Notes: a model not told the origin generated them from the sequence alone. DNA of 64,000 nt from Flavobacteriales bacterium UBA6057 (GCA_002428995.1 DIYJ01000005.1:406474-470473), one strand, 5' to 3'; numbered from the stretch's first letter, positions 42,460 through 51,127 are shown. Numbers and translations: made by a program.

Positions 42460-43515
42460 TTGGAACCGCAATCCTCTTCTTTTCCGCATTACAAAGTGGC
42501 CATTGCCCTGCTCACGTACAACAATCGTGACCTACTCGAGCAGTTCCTCCAACCGATCATCGACACCACACCCCAGAACGGTGACTACGGCATTTTTGTC
42601 ATCGACAACGCGTCTACGGACAACACGCAGGAATACCTGCAACAGTTCAAGGACCGCATCCACATCGTGACCGTGAAGGTGAACAAGGGCTTCACCAACG
42701 GCTACAAAGTGGGCCTGGCACAGATCGATGCAGACATCTACTGCATGATTAGCTCCGATGTAGAGGTTTCTCCTGGCTGGTTGGAACCCGTGATTGACGT
42801 CTTTGACAACGATCAGGCAGTGGCCGTGGTACAGCCCAAAATCAAGTCGTGGCATCGCAAGGATGAGTTTGAATATGCTGGTGCTTCCGGTGGTTACATC
42901 GATTACCAGGGCTATCCCTTTTGCCGCGGTCGCATTTTCTACACCATTGAAAAAGATACCGGCCAGTACGATGACGTGCAGGAGGTGTTTTGGGCTTCAG
43001 GGGCCTGTTTCTTCATTCGGGCCGAGCTCTACCATTCCAGCGGTGGACTGGACGATGACTTTTATGCCCACATGGAGGAAATTGACCTCTGCTGGAGGCT
43101 CAAAAACCAGGGCCACAAGATCATGGTGTGTCCGCAGGCCGAAGTCTACCACGTAGGTGGGGCCGTGATTGCATACGGGAGTCCGCAAAAGGTGTATCGA
43201 AACCATAGAAACAACCTTATTATGTTGATGAAAAACCTCCCTTCAAATGAGGTTTTTTGGAAAATTTTTCTGCGACTTTTAATGGATGCTTTAGCCTTTT
43301 TAAACATGATTGGAAGAGGGCAGGTAAAAGCTTCATTCTCAATCATCTCAGCCCACTGGAACTTCTTCTTAAACCTAGGTAAATGGAGGGCTAAGCGCAA
43401 TGCGATTCAGCGACAGGTATCTGTTCACTCGACCACCGGTATCTTTCCAAAATCAATTGTTTTCGCCTATTTTCGACATGGTAAATCTAAATTCTCGGCC
43501 CTGCGGTGGCCATGA
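42460..43515 (+). CDS. Family 2 glycosyltransferase
   Basis: A 351-residue GT2 enzyme: ALLTYNNRDLLEQFL, FVIDNASTDNTQEYL, the DXD-type SSDVEV, FWASGACFFIRAELY and DDDFYAHMEEIDLCWRL with the putative base DE. This is the rhamnosyl/galactosyl-transferase-like branch acting on envelope polysaccharide. No ATG precedes the conserved start; the TTG at 42460 follows an in-frame stop and is the longest option, while GTG 42496 (VAIALLTYNN) would also give a normal GT2 start. The last 300 bases are markedly A/T-rich, unlike the rest of the gene. Confidence 0.85.
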   Translation: MEPQSSSFPHYKVAIALLTYNNRDLLEQFLQPIIDTTPQNGDYGIFVIDNASTDNTQEYLQQFKDRIHIVTVKVNKGFTNGYKVGLAQIDADIYCMISSDVEVSPGWLEPVIDVFDNDQAVAVVQPKIKSWHRKDEFEYAGASGGYIDYQGYPFCRGRIFYTIEKDTGQYDDVQEVFWASGACFFIRAELYHSSGGLDDDFYAHMEEIDLCWRLKNQGHKIMVCPQAEVYHVGGAVIAYGSPQKVYRNHRNNLIMLMKNLPSNEVFWKIFLRLLMDALAFLNMIGRGQVKASFSIISAHWNFFLNLGKWRAKRNAIQRQVSVHSTTGIFPKSIVFAYFRHGKSKFSALRWP

Positions 43516-43546
43516 TTAAATCCTAAATTTCTAAGCTAAATACCAT

Positions 43547-43948
43547 ATGTCGACACTTCCCAGTTATTGCGATCTCACCCCTACTGTAAACTCCGTTCCA
43601 CCAGAAGCCGATATGGTCATGTTCAAGCCATATTTTGTCATCCCCGATGGATGTACGTGTTTTGAAGTCCAAATCAGGGTACCGAGCGAGTGCTATGAAA
43701 TTGTGAGTAGCGAACCCGGGTATCCAAGTGGGGGAAAATGTACCAATGGAGATGAGTACAATCAGTTAATTAAAATTGATAAACGAAGTGGCTGCAGTAG
43801 CTCAACGGAAACTATTCTCAAAAAGGAATTGGACTACAAGCAGTCTGCAGATGGTGAACACATTTATATCTATGTTATGGACATTTCTGCGGCAAGTAGC
43901 GATGTCAGAGGCGGTTCAGAGTCTACTCAAAAAGTCGGAACCCAGTAG
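43547..43948 (+). CDS. Hypothetical small protein, about 133 aa
   Basis: A soluble protein with six Cys (including PDGCTCFEV, PSECYEI and GGKCTNG) and no signal peptide. I recognise no family. It lies wholly inside the A/T-rich segment and its 3' end overlaps the sensor-kinase gene by 47 bases, so it is probably co-transcribed with it. The coding character is moderate and the start is fixed only by the first ATG. Confidence 0.5.
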   Translation: MSTLPSYCDLTPTVNSVPPEADMVMFKPYFVIPDGCTCFEVQIRVPSECYEIVSSEPGYPSGGKCTNGDEYNQLIKIDKRSGCSSSTETILKKELDYKQSADGEHIYIYVMDISAASSDVRGGSESTQKVGTQ

Positions 43949-45719
43949 TCTAACAAACTTTTTTCTACTAAGCCTTCTATCCTTCGGATTATCATCTTGC
44001 TTACAAGATGATCAATCTGATGCATCCATTCAGATTAGTACTTATGAAGAACTCGTCAGCTTGGAGATTGATCAGTTACTCGACTTTGAATCTGAAATTC
44101 GAAATTCGCAGGACAGTTTTCTACTTGCCGAGTTTTTAGTTGTTAAAGCAGGGAAGGAAAGGCAAATAGGTGAATTCCAAAAAGCCCTCTTGACTTGGGA
44201 ACAGCTTTTCACGATAGAAAGGTTTATAGCTGAGCATAGACTTGGTAGTATTTATGTCGAACTCGGTAACCTCCATCATTACCTTGACTCTCCAGTTGAA
44301 GCAATTGCTTACTATCGAAAAGCTATTCCAGTAAACAAGTCGAGGTCTGATGCTCGAGGAGTTGTAATTGCCTTGCATAACATAAGCTCGGTATACAACA
44401 ACATCAAACAATACGATTCAGCTGAATACTACCAACGCTCATGCATCAGCTATGCTTTTGAAAACGAGCTTGACAGCCTTGGTCACGAATATCAAAGTGA
44501 GTTAGGTCTGTCGTATTTAGAAAGCGGAGCCTTGGATTCTGCTGAAAAATACCTGAGCGCTGAAATTGAAAACGCACCTAACGATGAAGATCAATCAATA
44601 GCGCTCCTAAACTATGGATACTATCAGGAAAGGGTTGGTAGGTTAGACACTGCCTACCAATTGTATATTTTGGCTGGTAGTCTCGCAGAACGAAGTCGCG
44701 CCTACAGAACTCACTGGAAAGCCATCAACAATCAAGCATATGTCAGTTACTTCTCCGGTGAATACAAACGAGCGTTCGTTTTACTGGATTCTCTCATTTA
44801 TCTCAAAAAGGATCAACACCAACTAGACCTGGCCGAGCGCATTTCCGGCCTGGAGAAGAAATACCAAAACTTACAGCAGGAGAAGGAACTCCAGGAATTG
44901 CGCTTTGAAACCGAGCGCACCTCGTTGATCCGAAACACCTCTTTTGCCATTGTGGGGCTGGCTTTGCTGGTTTCCGGCCTCATCGTGAATGCGGTTTTCA
45001 ATCGCATGCGTCAGTCCCGCGCACGTTCGAATGAGCGCATCGCTCAACTGCAGCGTGAAAAAGAAATGAACGCCCTTCAAACCATGATCGTTGCTCAGGA
45101 AGAGGAACGAAAACGCATCGCCATGGACCTTCATGATGGCATTGGCGTTTTGTTAAGTGCTGCGCGTTTAAGACTTTCGCGTCTATCCAAAAGGAGTGAC
45201 AAACAAGAAGAGACAGACGTAGTGACTGAAACTGAATCCATTATACAAAACGCCAGCCAGGAGGTGAGACGGGTTTCGCACCAGATGATGCCGGGTGTGC
45301 TGACCAAGCTGGGACTGTTTGAAGGCATCGAAGACCTCATGGAATCCATCGAGGAACAGCATGGCATCAAAATCAATTTGAAGTATCCCGATCTGGACGA
45401 ACGCTTCTCCGAAAAGGTGGAAGTGATGATCTACCGGATTGTGCAGGAGCTCATCAACAATACGCTGAAACACAGCGGAGCGAAGCAAGTAAATCTTATA
45501 TTCAGACTTGCCAACCGCCACATGCACGTTGAATACCAGGACGATGGGAAGGGGTTTGATGCCGCAGACGCAAGCATTCAAAAATCGCTCGGCATCCAAA
45601 GCATTGCCACCCGCGTTAAACTTCTGAACGGTATTCATGAGATCATCTCTAGTCCGGGTAATGGAATGCAGGTGGTGATTGACTTCGATATTGCAGCAGA
45701 TGAGGATACTCTTAGTTGA
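43902..45719 (+). CDS. TPR sensor histidine kinase, NarX/HisKA_3 type
   Basis: A 605-residue kinase. The start I use (MSEAVQSLLKKSEPS) leads to a hydrophobic segment with a lipobox-like FGLSSC at Cys33; upstream frame to 43776 overlaps the previous gene. Tetratricopeptide repeats fill about residues 70-290, a membrane helix is at 346-366 (AIVGLALLVSGLIVNAV), a coiled coil follows, and the HisKA_3 phospho-acceptor His411 is in AMDLHDGIGVLLSAAR. The HATPase part has VQELINNTLKHSGAKQV and DDGKGFD. The TPR half is A/T-rich and the kinase half is not. Its partner regulator overlaps the 3' end. Confidence 0.88.
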   Translation: MSEAVQSLLKKSEPSSLTNFFLLSLLSFGLSSCLQDDQSDASIQISTYEELVSLEIDQLLDFESEIRNSQDSFLLAEFLVVKAGKERQIGEFQKALLTWEQLFTIERFIAEHRLGSIYVELGNLHHYLDSPVEAIAYYRKAIPVNKSRSDARGVVIALHNISSVYNNIKQYDSAEYYQRSCISYAFENELDSLGHEYQSELGLSYLESGALDSAEKYLSAEIENAPNDEDQSIALLNYGYYQERVGRLDTAYQLYILAGSLAERSRAYRTHWKAINNQAYVSYFSGEYKRAFVLLDSLIYLKKDQHQLDLAERISGLEKKYQNLQQEKELQELRFETERTSLIRNTSFAIVGLALLVSGLIVNAVFNRMRQSRARSNERIAQLQREKEMNALQTMIVAQEEERKRIAMDLHDGIGVLLSAARLRLSRLSKRSDKQEETDVVTETESIIQNASQEVRRVSHQMMPGVLTKLGLFEGIEDLMESIEEQHGIKINLKYPDLDERFSEKVEVMIYRIVQELINNTLKHSGAKQVNLIFRLANRHMHVEYQDDGKGFDAADASIQKSLGIQSIATRVKLLNGIHEIISSPGNGMQVVIDFDIAADEDTLS

Positions 45720-46314
45720 CGATCACGCACTTTTCCGCAACGGGTTGAAGCGCATCTTCGGGGAACTCGATTCCATCGATGAGGTATTGGAAGCCTCCGA
45801 TGGTGTGGAATGCCTGAAGGTGTTGGAAAAGACCATGGTGGATGCGGTGTTGCTGGACATCAACATGCCCAACATGGATGGCATCGAATGCCTCAAAGAG
45901 ATCCGCAAGCGCTGGGACGACCTGAAAGTGCTCGTCCTCACGCAATACGACCAGAAGCGCTTTGTGCGGCAAATGTTCAAGCAGGGCGCTAACGGCTACT
46001 TGCTCAAGACCACCTCAGAGGAAAAGCTCATCGAAGCCTTTGAAAGCATGCTGTCAGAAGAAGATCCGGCCTGGTTTGAAAACACCGGAAACGGCAGCTT
46101 AAACGGATCTGATTCCGAAGGCCCGGAACTGGGAGATCGTGAAATCGAGATCCTTGGCCTCATTTGCGAGCAGTACAACTCCAAGGAAATAGCCGAAAAG
46201 CTCTTCATCAGCAAGCACACGGTGGACAATCACCGGGCCAGCCTGCTCACAAAGTCCCGCACCAAGAACATTGCCGGATTGGTGAAGTGGGCCATCCTGA
46301 ACAAGGTGGTTTAA
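45700..46314 (+). CDS. NarL/FixJ-family response regulator
   Basis: A 204-residue regulator, receiver plus LuxR-type helix-turn-helix. Receiver: MRILLVDDHALFRNGL, phospho-Asp in VLLDINMPNMDG (about residue 55), Thr of LVLTQYD, Lys of YLLKTTSEEK. Output domain: LGDREIEILGLICEQYNSKEIAEKLFISKHTVDNHR. ATG 45700 begins the receiver; it overlaps the kinase gene by 20 bases, so the pair is translationally coupled. Confidence 0.95.
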   Translation: MRILLVDDHALFRNGLKRIFGELDSIDEVLEASDGVECLKVLEKTMVDAVLLDINMPNMDGIECLKEIRKRWDDLKVLVLTQYDQKRFVRQMFKQGANGYLLKTTSEEKLIEAFESMLSEEDPAWFENTGNGSLNGSDSEGPELGDREIEILGLICEQYNSKEIAEKLFISKHTVDNHRASLLTKSRTKNIAGLVKWAILNKVV

Positions 46315-46390
46315 TTTCAAAAAAGGCTAAAAGTCACTATTGACGGTCCCGTGGGCGAGGTCGATTTTAGTCGGGCTAATTAAACCCACT

Positions 46391-46765
46391 ATGGAAGCCC
46401 CCTCCGTAAAGTTTACCATTCACCGATTCCTGGAGAATACCGCGAAGGCGAGTGAATTACTCCAACACAATGAACTATTGCTCATGCCCATCGGTGATCC
46501 TATTCAGAGTTTTGTGCTCTGTGTAGATTCCCCGGAAGGCCGCAGATTGGTGGGCGTAGTGCCCAATGGCGTGAAAAGAAGCATGCTCCAACTCTACGAG
46601 CGAAGTACCTCCTGGCGCGTGAAATGGTGCAGCGATTCCATCTACTTCAACGAAAGTGTAATGTGGATTGAAGTATTCCCCGAGCTGGACACCCAGGCAC
46701 AAACCGGCTGGATGACCGAAGACGGGGAGGTTCGATCGGCTGCTGAAAGATTCAGTTTCTTTTAA
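46391..46765 (+). CDS. Hypothetical protein, about 124 aa
   Basis: A small soluble protein (MEAPSVKFTIHRFLENT...) with no family I recognise, no signal peptide and no membrane segment. The Trp/Val-rich middle (TSWRVKWCSDSIYFNESVMWIEVFP) suggests a compact beta-sheet. The ATG at 46391 is preferred to the upstream open frame (46340), which has no coding character. It lies 62 bases before the CDP-sugar cluster and is not obviously part of it. Confidence 0.5.
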   Translation: MEAPSVKFTIHRFLENTAKASELLQHNELLLMPIGDPIQSFVLCVDSPEGRRLVGVVPNGVKRSMLQLYERSTSWRVKWCSDSIYFNESVMWIEVFPELDTQAQTGWMTEDGEVRSAAERFSFF

Positions 46766-46799
46766 AACTCCTTAACCCTTCTCCCTCTTTCCCTGCTGC

Positions 46800-46807
46800 T
46801 ATATTTG
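46800..46807 (+). promoter_or_regulatory. Promoter -7 box of rfbF
   Basis: TATATTTG is an exact TAnnTTTG match, 20 bases before the rfbF ATG; it should drive the CDP-sugar genes. Confidence 0.6.
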
Positions 46808-46827
46808 TCGCTAAACCACGCGACTGC

Positions 46828-47604
46828 ATGAAAGTTGTCATTTTCGCGGGAGGCAAAGGCACCCGCATCAGCGAGGAATCGCACCTCAAACCCAAACCCA
46901 TGATCGAAGTGGGTGGAAAACCCATCCTCTGGCACATCATGAAGATGTATGCATCTTATGGGCACAATGAATTCATCATTTGCTGCGGATACAAAGGGTA
47001 TGCGATCAAAGAATATTTCTACAACTACTTTCTCCACAACTCTGACCTCAGCATCGACCTGAGCAACAACGAAATGGAAGTTCACAGCAGCAGCTCTGAG
47101 AACTTCAAGGTGACGATGGTAGACACCGGACTGGAGACCATGACGGCTGGTCGCCTGAAGCGTGTGCAACAATACGTGGGCAACGAGCGCTTCATGCTGA
47201 CTTACGGAGACGGAGTGTGTGACATCGACATGGAACGCCAGCTCGCTTTCCACGAAAAGCACGGTCGCACCTGCACCATGAGCATTGTGCAACCGGGTAG
47301 CCGCTTTGGCCTGATCGAACTGGACGAGGGAAACATCGTGCAGCGTTTTGCCGAAAAACCCAAGGAAGACGGTGCATGGATCAACGGAGGTTTTTTCATC
47401 TGCGAGCCGGAAACGTTCAACTTTCTGCCTGAAGAAGCGGACTACATCATGTGGGAGCGCTACCCACTGGAGAAGCTCACCGAAGCCGGACAGCTGGTCG
47501 CCTATCGCCACGAAGGATTCTGGAAGTGCATGGACACCCTGCGCGACAACATGGACCTGAACCGCATGTGGGAAACGGAACCGAAGTGGAAGGTTTGGAA
47601 GTAA
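46828..47604 (+). CDS. rfbF: Glucose-1-phosphate cytidylyltransferase (RfbF)
   Basis: Makes CDP-glucose from CTP and glucose-1-phosphate, the entry to CDP-deoxysugars. The 258-residue protein has the nucleotidyltransferase start MKVVIFAGGKGTRI, the Lys of KPKPMIEVGGKPILWHIMK, metal-binding TYGDGVCDIDM and the family-specific WINGGFFICEPE and EGFWKCMDTLRD segments. It begins the cluster behind a perfect promoter box. Confidence 0.95.
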   Translation: MKVVIFAGGKGTRISEESHLKPKPMIEVGGKPILWHIMKMYASYGHNEFIICCGYKGYAIKEYFYNYFLHNSDLSIDLSNNEMEVHSSSSENFKVTMVDTGLETMTAGRLKRVQQYVGNERFMLTYGDGVCDIDMERQLAFHEKHGRTCTMSIVQPGSRFGLIELDEGNIVQRFAEKPKEDGAWINGGFFICEPETFNFLPEEADYIMWERYPLEKLTEAGQLVAYRHEGFWKCMDTLRDNMDLNRMWETEPKWKVWK

Positions 47605-47607
47605 GAG

Positions 47608-47639
47608 AGCTATCAGCTGCTAGCTACCAGCTGTCAGCT
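47608..47639 (+). repeat. 7-bp tandem units
   Basis: Four heptamers of the form AGCTNNC (AGCTATC, AGCTGCT, AGCTACC, AGCTGTC) plus AGCT, starting 4 bases after the rfbF stop. Confidence 0.75.
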
Positions 47640-47668
47640 TTGATGTTGGAGGCTTTTAGATGGAGTGC

Positions 47669-47754
47669 GAAGGAATCTCAACTTCAATAACAACCTCAAC
47701 TACAAATAATAAAGGTCTACCATCAAAGTTCACCCAAGCTGATAGCTGACAGCC
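47669..47754 (+). repeat. Composite intergenic repeat, copy 1
   Basis: Starts GAAGGAATCTCAAC, then five 6-bp units (YTCAAN type, ending TACAAA at 47706), a core TAATAAAGGTCTACCATCAA with GTTCACCCA, and heptamers AGCTGAT, AGCTGAC, AGCC. The other copies are at 47801, 50899 and 51006, and a partial copy starts at 50813. Confidence 0.8.
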
Positions 47755-47800
47755 AAAGAGGCTTAGAAAATAGACAGACATTGACCATCGGAAGAAGCGC

Positions 47801-47906
47801 AGTTCAAATTCAATCGCAAACTCAAATTCAAACTTAACTACAGCGAGAACAGCTTTACCACCAAGATTCACCCAAGCTAATAGCTAGTAGCTGATAGCTG
47901 ACAGCC
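47801..47906 (+). repeat. Composite intergenic repeat, copy 2
   Basis: Seven hexamers (TTCAAA, TTCAAT, CGCAAA, CTCAAA, TTCAAA, CTTAAC, TACAGC) from 47803, the core with TTTACCACCAAGATTCACCC, then heptamers AGCTAAT, AGCTAGT, AGCTGAT, AGCTGAC and AGCC. It ends 12 bases before the rfbG start codon. Confidence 0.8.
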
Positions 47907-47918
47907 AAAAAGAAAAAA

Positions 47919-48986
47919 TTGGATCATCAATCAACATACAACGGCAAGAAGGTATTCCTCACCGGTCATACCGGGTTTAAGGGAGCCTGGATGCTGCTTA
48001 TCCTGCGCGCACTGGGTGCGGAAGTGAAAGGGTATGCACTGGCGCCTAAATCAGAAAACGACCTCTATCATCGGATCAACGGAGATGCGCTGTGCGATTC
48101 TGTCATCGCAGACATCTGTGACCGGGAACGTGTGAAAAAAGAACTGCTCGATTTTGAGCCTGACTTTGTGTTTCACTTCGCTGCGCAGGCCCTCGTGCTT
48201 GATTCTTACCAACACCCGGTGGAGACTTACGAGACGAACGTGATGGGCACCATTCATGTGCTGGATGCCCTGCGATCACTGAACAAGCCCTGCACCTCGG
48301 TGATGATTACCACGGACAAGGTGTATGAAAACTTCGAAACCCGCGATCCCTATCCGGAAGATGCGCGGCTCGGTGGGTTTGATCCTTACAGCAATTCCAA
48401 GGCTTGTGCGGAGCTGGCCATTGCCTCCTACCGCAATTCCTTCCTGAATCCAGCCCACTACGATACACATCGGCAGGCGGTGGCTGCGGCCCGCAGCGGC
48501 AACGTGATTGGCGGTGGCGACTGGAGCGAGAATCGATTGGTGCCGGACATTGCGCGGGCGCTGACAGCACAAGAACCGGTGGTGATCCGCAATCCGGAAG
48601 CGGTGCGCCCCTGGCAACACGTGCTCGATCCGCTGAACGGCTACCTCACCCTGGGCGGCTACCTCGCTCAGGATCCTAAAACCTTTGCTACGGGCTACAA
48701 CTTTGGCCCGAAGCCGGATGATGAGCGCACGGTAAGAGACATGTGTGAGCTGGCGATTGAAAACTGGGGAGCCGGTTCCTTTGAAACTCCGGAAATAGCC
48801 AACAAACCGCACGAAGCCGGCCTGCTCAAACTCGCCATTGACAAAGCACGCGAAGAACTCCAGTGGGTTCCGCGTTTCGATTCAGCCGAGGCCGTGAAAT
48901 GGACCATGGACTGGTACAAGGATGCTCCGGGCAACGAGCTGGAATTCACCACACAGCAGATTCATCAATTCTTTGGGCTGGGATGA
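47919..48986 (+). CDS. rfbG: CDP-glucose 4,6-dehydratase (RfbG)
   Basis: Short-chain dehydrogenase that makes CDP-4-dehydro-6-deoxyglucose. The 355-residue protein has the NAD motif VFLTGHTGFKGAW, the catalytic Tyr/Lys in DPYSNSKACAE, and the Thr-Asp pair ITTDKVYEN. No ATG is available; the frame starts at TTG 47919 directly behind the repeat block, and an upstream start would read into it. The epimerase gene overlaps its stop (ATGA). Confidence 0.92.
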   Translation: MDHQSTYNGKKVFLTGHTGFKGAWMLLILRALGAEVKGYALAPKSENDLYHRINGDALCDSVIADICDRERVKKELLDFEPDFVFHFAAQALVLDSYQHPVETYETNVMGTIHVLDALRSLNKPCTSVMITTDKVYENFETRDPYPEDARLGGFDPYSNSKACAELAIASYRNSFLNPAHYDTHRQAVAAARSGNVIGGGDWSENRLVPDIARALTAQEPVVIRNPEAVRPWQHVLDPLNGYLTLGGYLAQDPKTFATGYNFGPKPDDERTVRDMCELAIENWGAGSFETPEIANKPHEAGLLKLAIDKAREELQWVPRFDSAEAVKWTMDWYKDAPGNELEFTTQQIHQFFGLG

Positions 48987-49537
48987 AAAACTTCACTGAA
49001 ACCAACATCCCGGGTGTTTTTGAAATCGACCTCTTCCACGCAGGCGATGAGCGCGGCATGTTTGTGAAGCCCTACCACAAAGCGACCCTGGAAAAGCACG
49101 GCCTGATTAGCGATTTTCAGGAGAGCTTCTACTCTACCAACCAACGCGGAGTGATTCGCGGCATGCACTACCAGTTGCCGCCCCACGAGCACGCCAAAAT
49201 CGTGTACTGCACTTCGGGCAAGCTCATCGATGTGATCCTAGACATTCGAAAAGGCTCCCCTACGTTTGGCCAAACGGCCGCCATCGAACTGAGCGGCAGC
49301 AACTACAAGGCGGTGTACATGCCGGTGGGCGTGGCCCATGGTTTTGCCGTACTGGAAGACAACACCTGCATGGTGTACCTCACCTCCACCATGCACGCAC
49401 CTACTGCCGATGCGGGCGTCAACATCGATTCCTTTCAATATGACTGGCCCTTTGACCAGCCCATCACCTCTGCCCGCGACAAGGAATTCCAGGCCCTGGC
49501 CGATTTGCAATCACCCTTCATTTTCAACCCCTCGTGA
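48983..49537 (+). CDS. RfbC-like NDP-4-dehydro-6-deoxyhexose 3,5-epimerase
   Basis: A 184-residue cupin epimerase: FEIDLFHAGDERGMF, the His of NQRGVIRGMHYQLPPHEHAKIVYC and VGVAHGFAVLED. RfbC-type enzymes epimerise C3 and/or C5 of a 4-keto sugar; here the natural substrate would be the CDP-4-keto-6-deoxy sugar of the preceding enzyme. It is coupled to rfbG (ATGA) and to the following DUF4105 gene (GTGA). Confidence 0.88.
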   Translation: MKNFTETNIPGVFEIDLFHAGDERGMFVKPYHKATLEKHGLISDFQESFYSTNQRGVIRGMHYQLPPHEHAKIVYCTSGKLIDVILDIRKGSPTFGQTAAIELSGSNYKAVYMPVGVAHGFAVLEDNTCMVYLTSTMHAPTADAGVNIDSFQYDWPFDQPITSARDKEFQALADLQSPFIFNPS

Positions 49538-50685
49538 AAAAGCTCCTCTACCTCCTTTGCCTGCTGGGTTTCCTGCAGGCGAGTGCTCAACTTCCGGAAA
49601 CGCTCTCGCCCGATGCTGAAGTTTCCCTGCTGACCTGCACTCCGGGAGCAGACCTTTATTCACTTTTTGGGCACAGCGCGCTCAGGATTCGCGATCCGCA
49701 GATCGGCATGGACATCGTTTACAACTACGGGATGTTCTCCTATAGCGATGACTTCTATGTCAACTTCGCGATGGGCGAGCTCAACTACCGGCTCGGAATC
49801 CAGGATTTCCCCAATTTCATGGCGGAATACATCCATGATCAACGCGGAGTGACTGAGCAAGTTCTGAACCTCGACCCCGGTGAGGTGCACGAGATCTACA
49901 CCTTTCTGAACTGGAACTTCCTGCCTGAAAACCGAGTCTACAAATACGACTACTTCTACAACAACTGCTCTTCCAAGCTGGCGGACATCCTGGAAGACAA
50001 GCTGGGAGAAAAGCTGGAGTGGAAAGACCTCGCAGAGCCTTCCCAGCCTTCGTTTCGCAACATCATCGATCGCTACCTGATCTACCATCCATGGGGAGAT
50101 TTTGGCATCGACCTCGGCCTGGGGCTTCCCTGCGATGTGGTTCCTACTTCGAGGGAATATGTTTTCCTGCCGGAGAAATTGCTCGAAGCCTATGATGTGG
50201 CGACTGTAAACGGAAAGCCATTGGTGCTGCGCAAGCACGAACTCACCGAAGCCAAAGGCCTCACCTACCAATGGTCGCTCTTCGACCCTACTCCGCTGTT
50301 CTGGCTCATCTTCGGCATCATAGCCGTAATCAGTGCACTGGGGTGGAAATACAAGCGCCTGTTCAAAGCCCTGGATGTGTTCCTCTTCGTCAGCCTCGGA
50401 GCTTTGGGAGCGCTCATCTTCTTCCTGTGGTTCATCAGTGCCCATGATGCCGGAGCCAACAACTTCAACATGCTCTGGGCGTGGCCTACCCATATTCTCG
50501 CTATTCCATTGCTGTTTTTTGCCAAGCCGCGCAAAGCCTACTGGACGGCCTACGGAGTGGTGTTGATTCTGGCCCTGGTAAGTTTCCCCTTCCTCCCGCA
50601 AATGCTCCATCTGGCTACCATTCCGATTATGCTGGCCATGCTGTTGCGAGCCTTCGTAAACGTAAGACTAGAGACCACGAGCTAA
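49534..50685 (+). CDS. DUF4105 (Lnb-type) membrane protein
   Basis: A 383-residue protein with a signal peptide (MKKLLYLLCLLGFLQASAQ, start codon GTG), a soluble DUF4105/Lnb N-terminal domain (about residues 25-200) with FGHSALRIRDP and the YNNCSSKLADIL Cys motif, and four to five C-terminal membrane helices. DUF4105 belongs to papain/NlpC-like folds and may be a periplasmic acyltransferase or amidase. The GTG overlaps the epimerase stop, so it is in the same transcript as the sugar genes; a link to glycan or lipoprotein handling is inferred only. Confidence 0.8.
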   Translation: MKKLLYLLCLLGFLQASAQLPETLSPDAEVSLLTCTPGADLYSLFGHSALRIRDPQIGMDIVYNYGMFSYSDDFYVNFAMGELNYRLGIQDFPNFMAEYIHDQRGVTEQVLNLDPGEVHEIYTFLNWNFLPENRVYKYDYFYNNCSSKLADILEDKLGEKLEWKDLAEPSQPSFRNIIDRYLIYHPWGDFGIDLGLGLPCDVVPTSREYVFLPEKLLEAYDVATVNGKPLVLRKHELTEAKGLTYQWSLFDPTPLFWLIFGIIAVISALGWKYKRLFKALDVFLFVSLGALGALIFFLWFISAHDAGANNFNMLWAWPTHILAIPLLFFAKPRKAYWTAYGVVLILALVSFPFLPQMLHLATIPIMLAMLLRAFVNVRLETTS

Positions 50686-50812
50686 GTAGCGTTCGGTTTC
50701 TCCGTGATTTTCCCAGCCCTCAAGGCCAGGGCTGTAGCATATCGAGCTGCTAACACTTTATGAGGTAACAATTTGAAATGTTAGCAAGGTGATTGTTAGC
50801 AGAAGGAAAGGA

Positions 50813-50866
50813 GAAGGAATCTCAACTTCAATGACAACCTCAACTTCAAATCTGAACCGGGGTGGG
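50813..50866 (+). repeat. Partial copy of the composite intergenic repeat
   Basis: Begins GAAGGAATCTCAACTTCAAT, like copy 1 at 47669, then degenerates; the core is missing. Confidence 0.7.
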
Positions 50867-50898
50867 TGAATTGGAGGTCTGCGGCTAGTGGCTAAGAA

Positions 50899-51002
50899 AT
50901 TCAAACTCAAGTGCAAACTCAATCTCAATCTCAATCTCAACTGCAAATAAGAAGAGCATACCATTAAAGTTCACTCAAGCTGATGGCTTGTGCCTTGTGC
51001 CT
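50899..51002 (+). repeat. Composite intergenic repeat, copy 3
   Basis: Eight perfect-period hexamers at 50900-50947 (TTCAAA, CTCAAG, TGCAAA, CTCAAT three times, CTCAAC, TGCAAA), a core with ATACCATTAAAGTTCACTC, then heptamers AGCTGAT, GGCTTGT, GCCTTGT. Confidence 0.8.
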
Positions 51003-51005
51003 AAG

Positions 51006-51085
51006 AAATTCAAACTCAAGTGCAAACTCAATTTCAACCTCAACTACAAACAAGGAGAGCTTACCATCAAAGTTCACCCGGGCTG
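51006..51085 (+). repeat. Composite intergenic repeat, copy 4
   Basis: Seven hexamers from 51009 (TTCAAA, CTCAAG, TGCAAA, CTCAAT, TTCAAC, CTCAAC, TACAAA), core with TTACCATCAAAGTTCACCC, ending GGGCTGG. The heptamer tail is truncated. The reductase promoter box follows 42 bases later. Confidence 0.8.
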
Positions 51086-51127
51086 GAAGTTCCCACAATT
51101 CACCCTCCGTTTCTCAACGAACATCTG

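Noticed and set aside
49660..50610. Minus-strand open frame of 316 codons
   Set aside because: Shadow of the DUF4105 gene, with no coherent domain.
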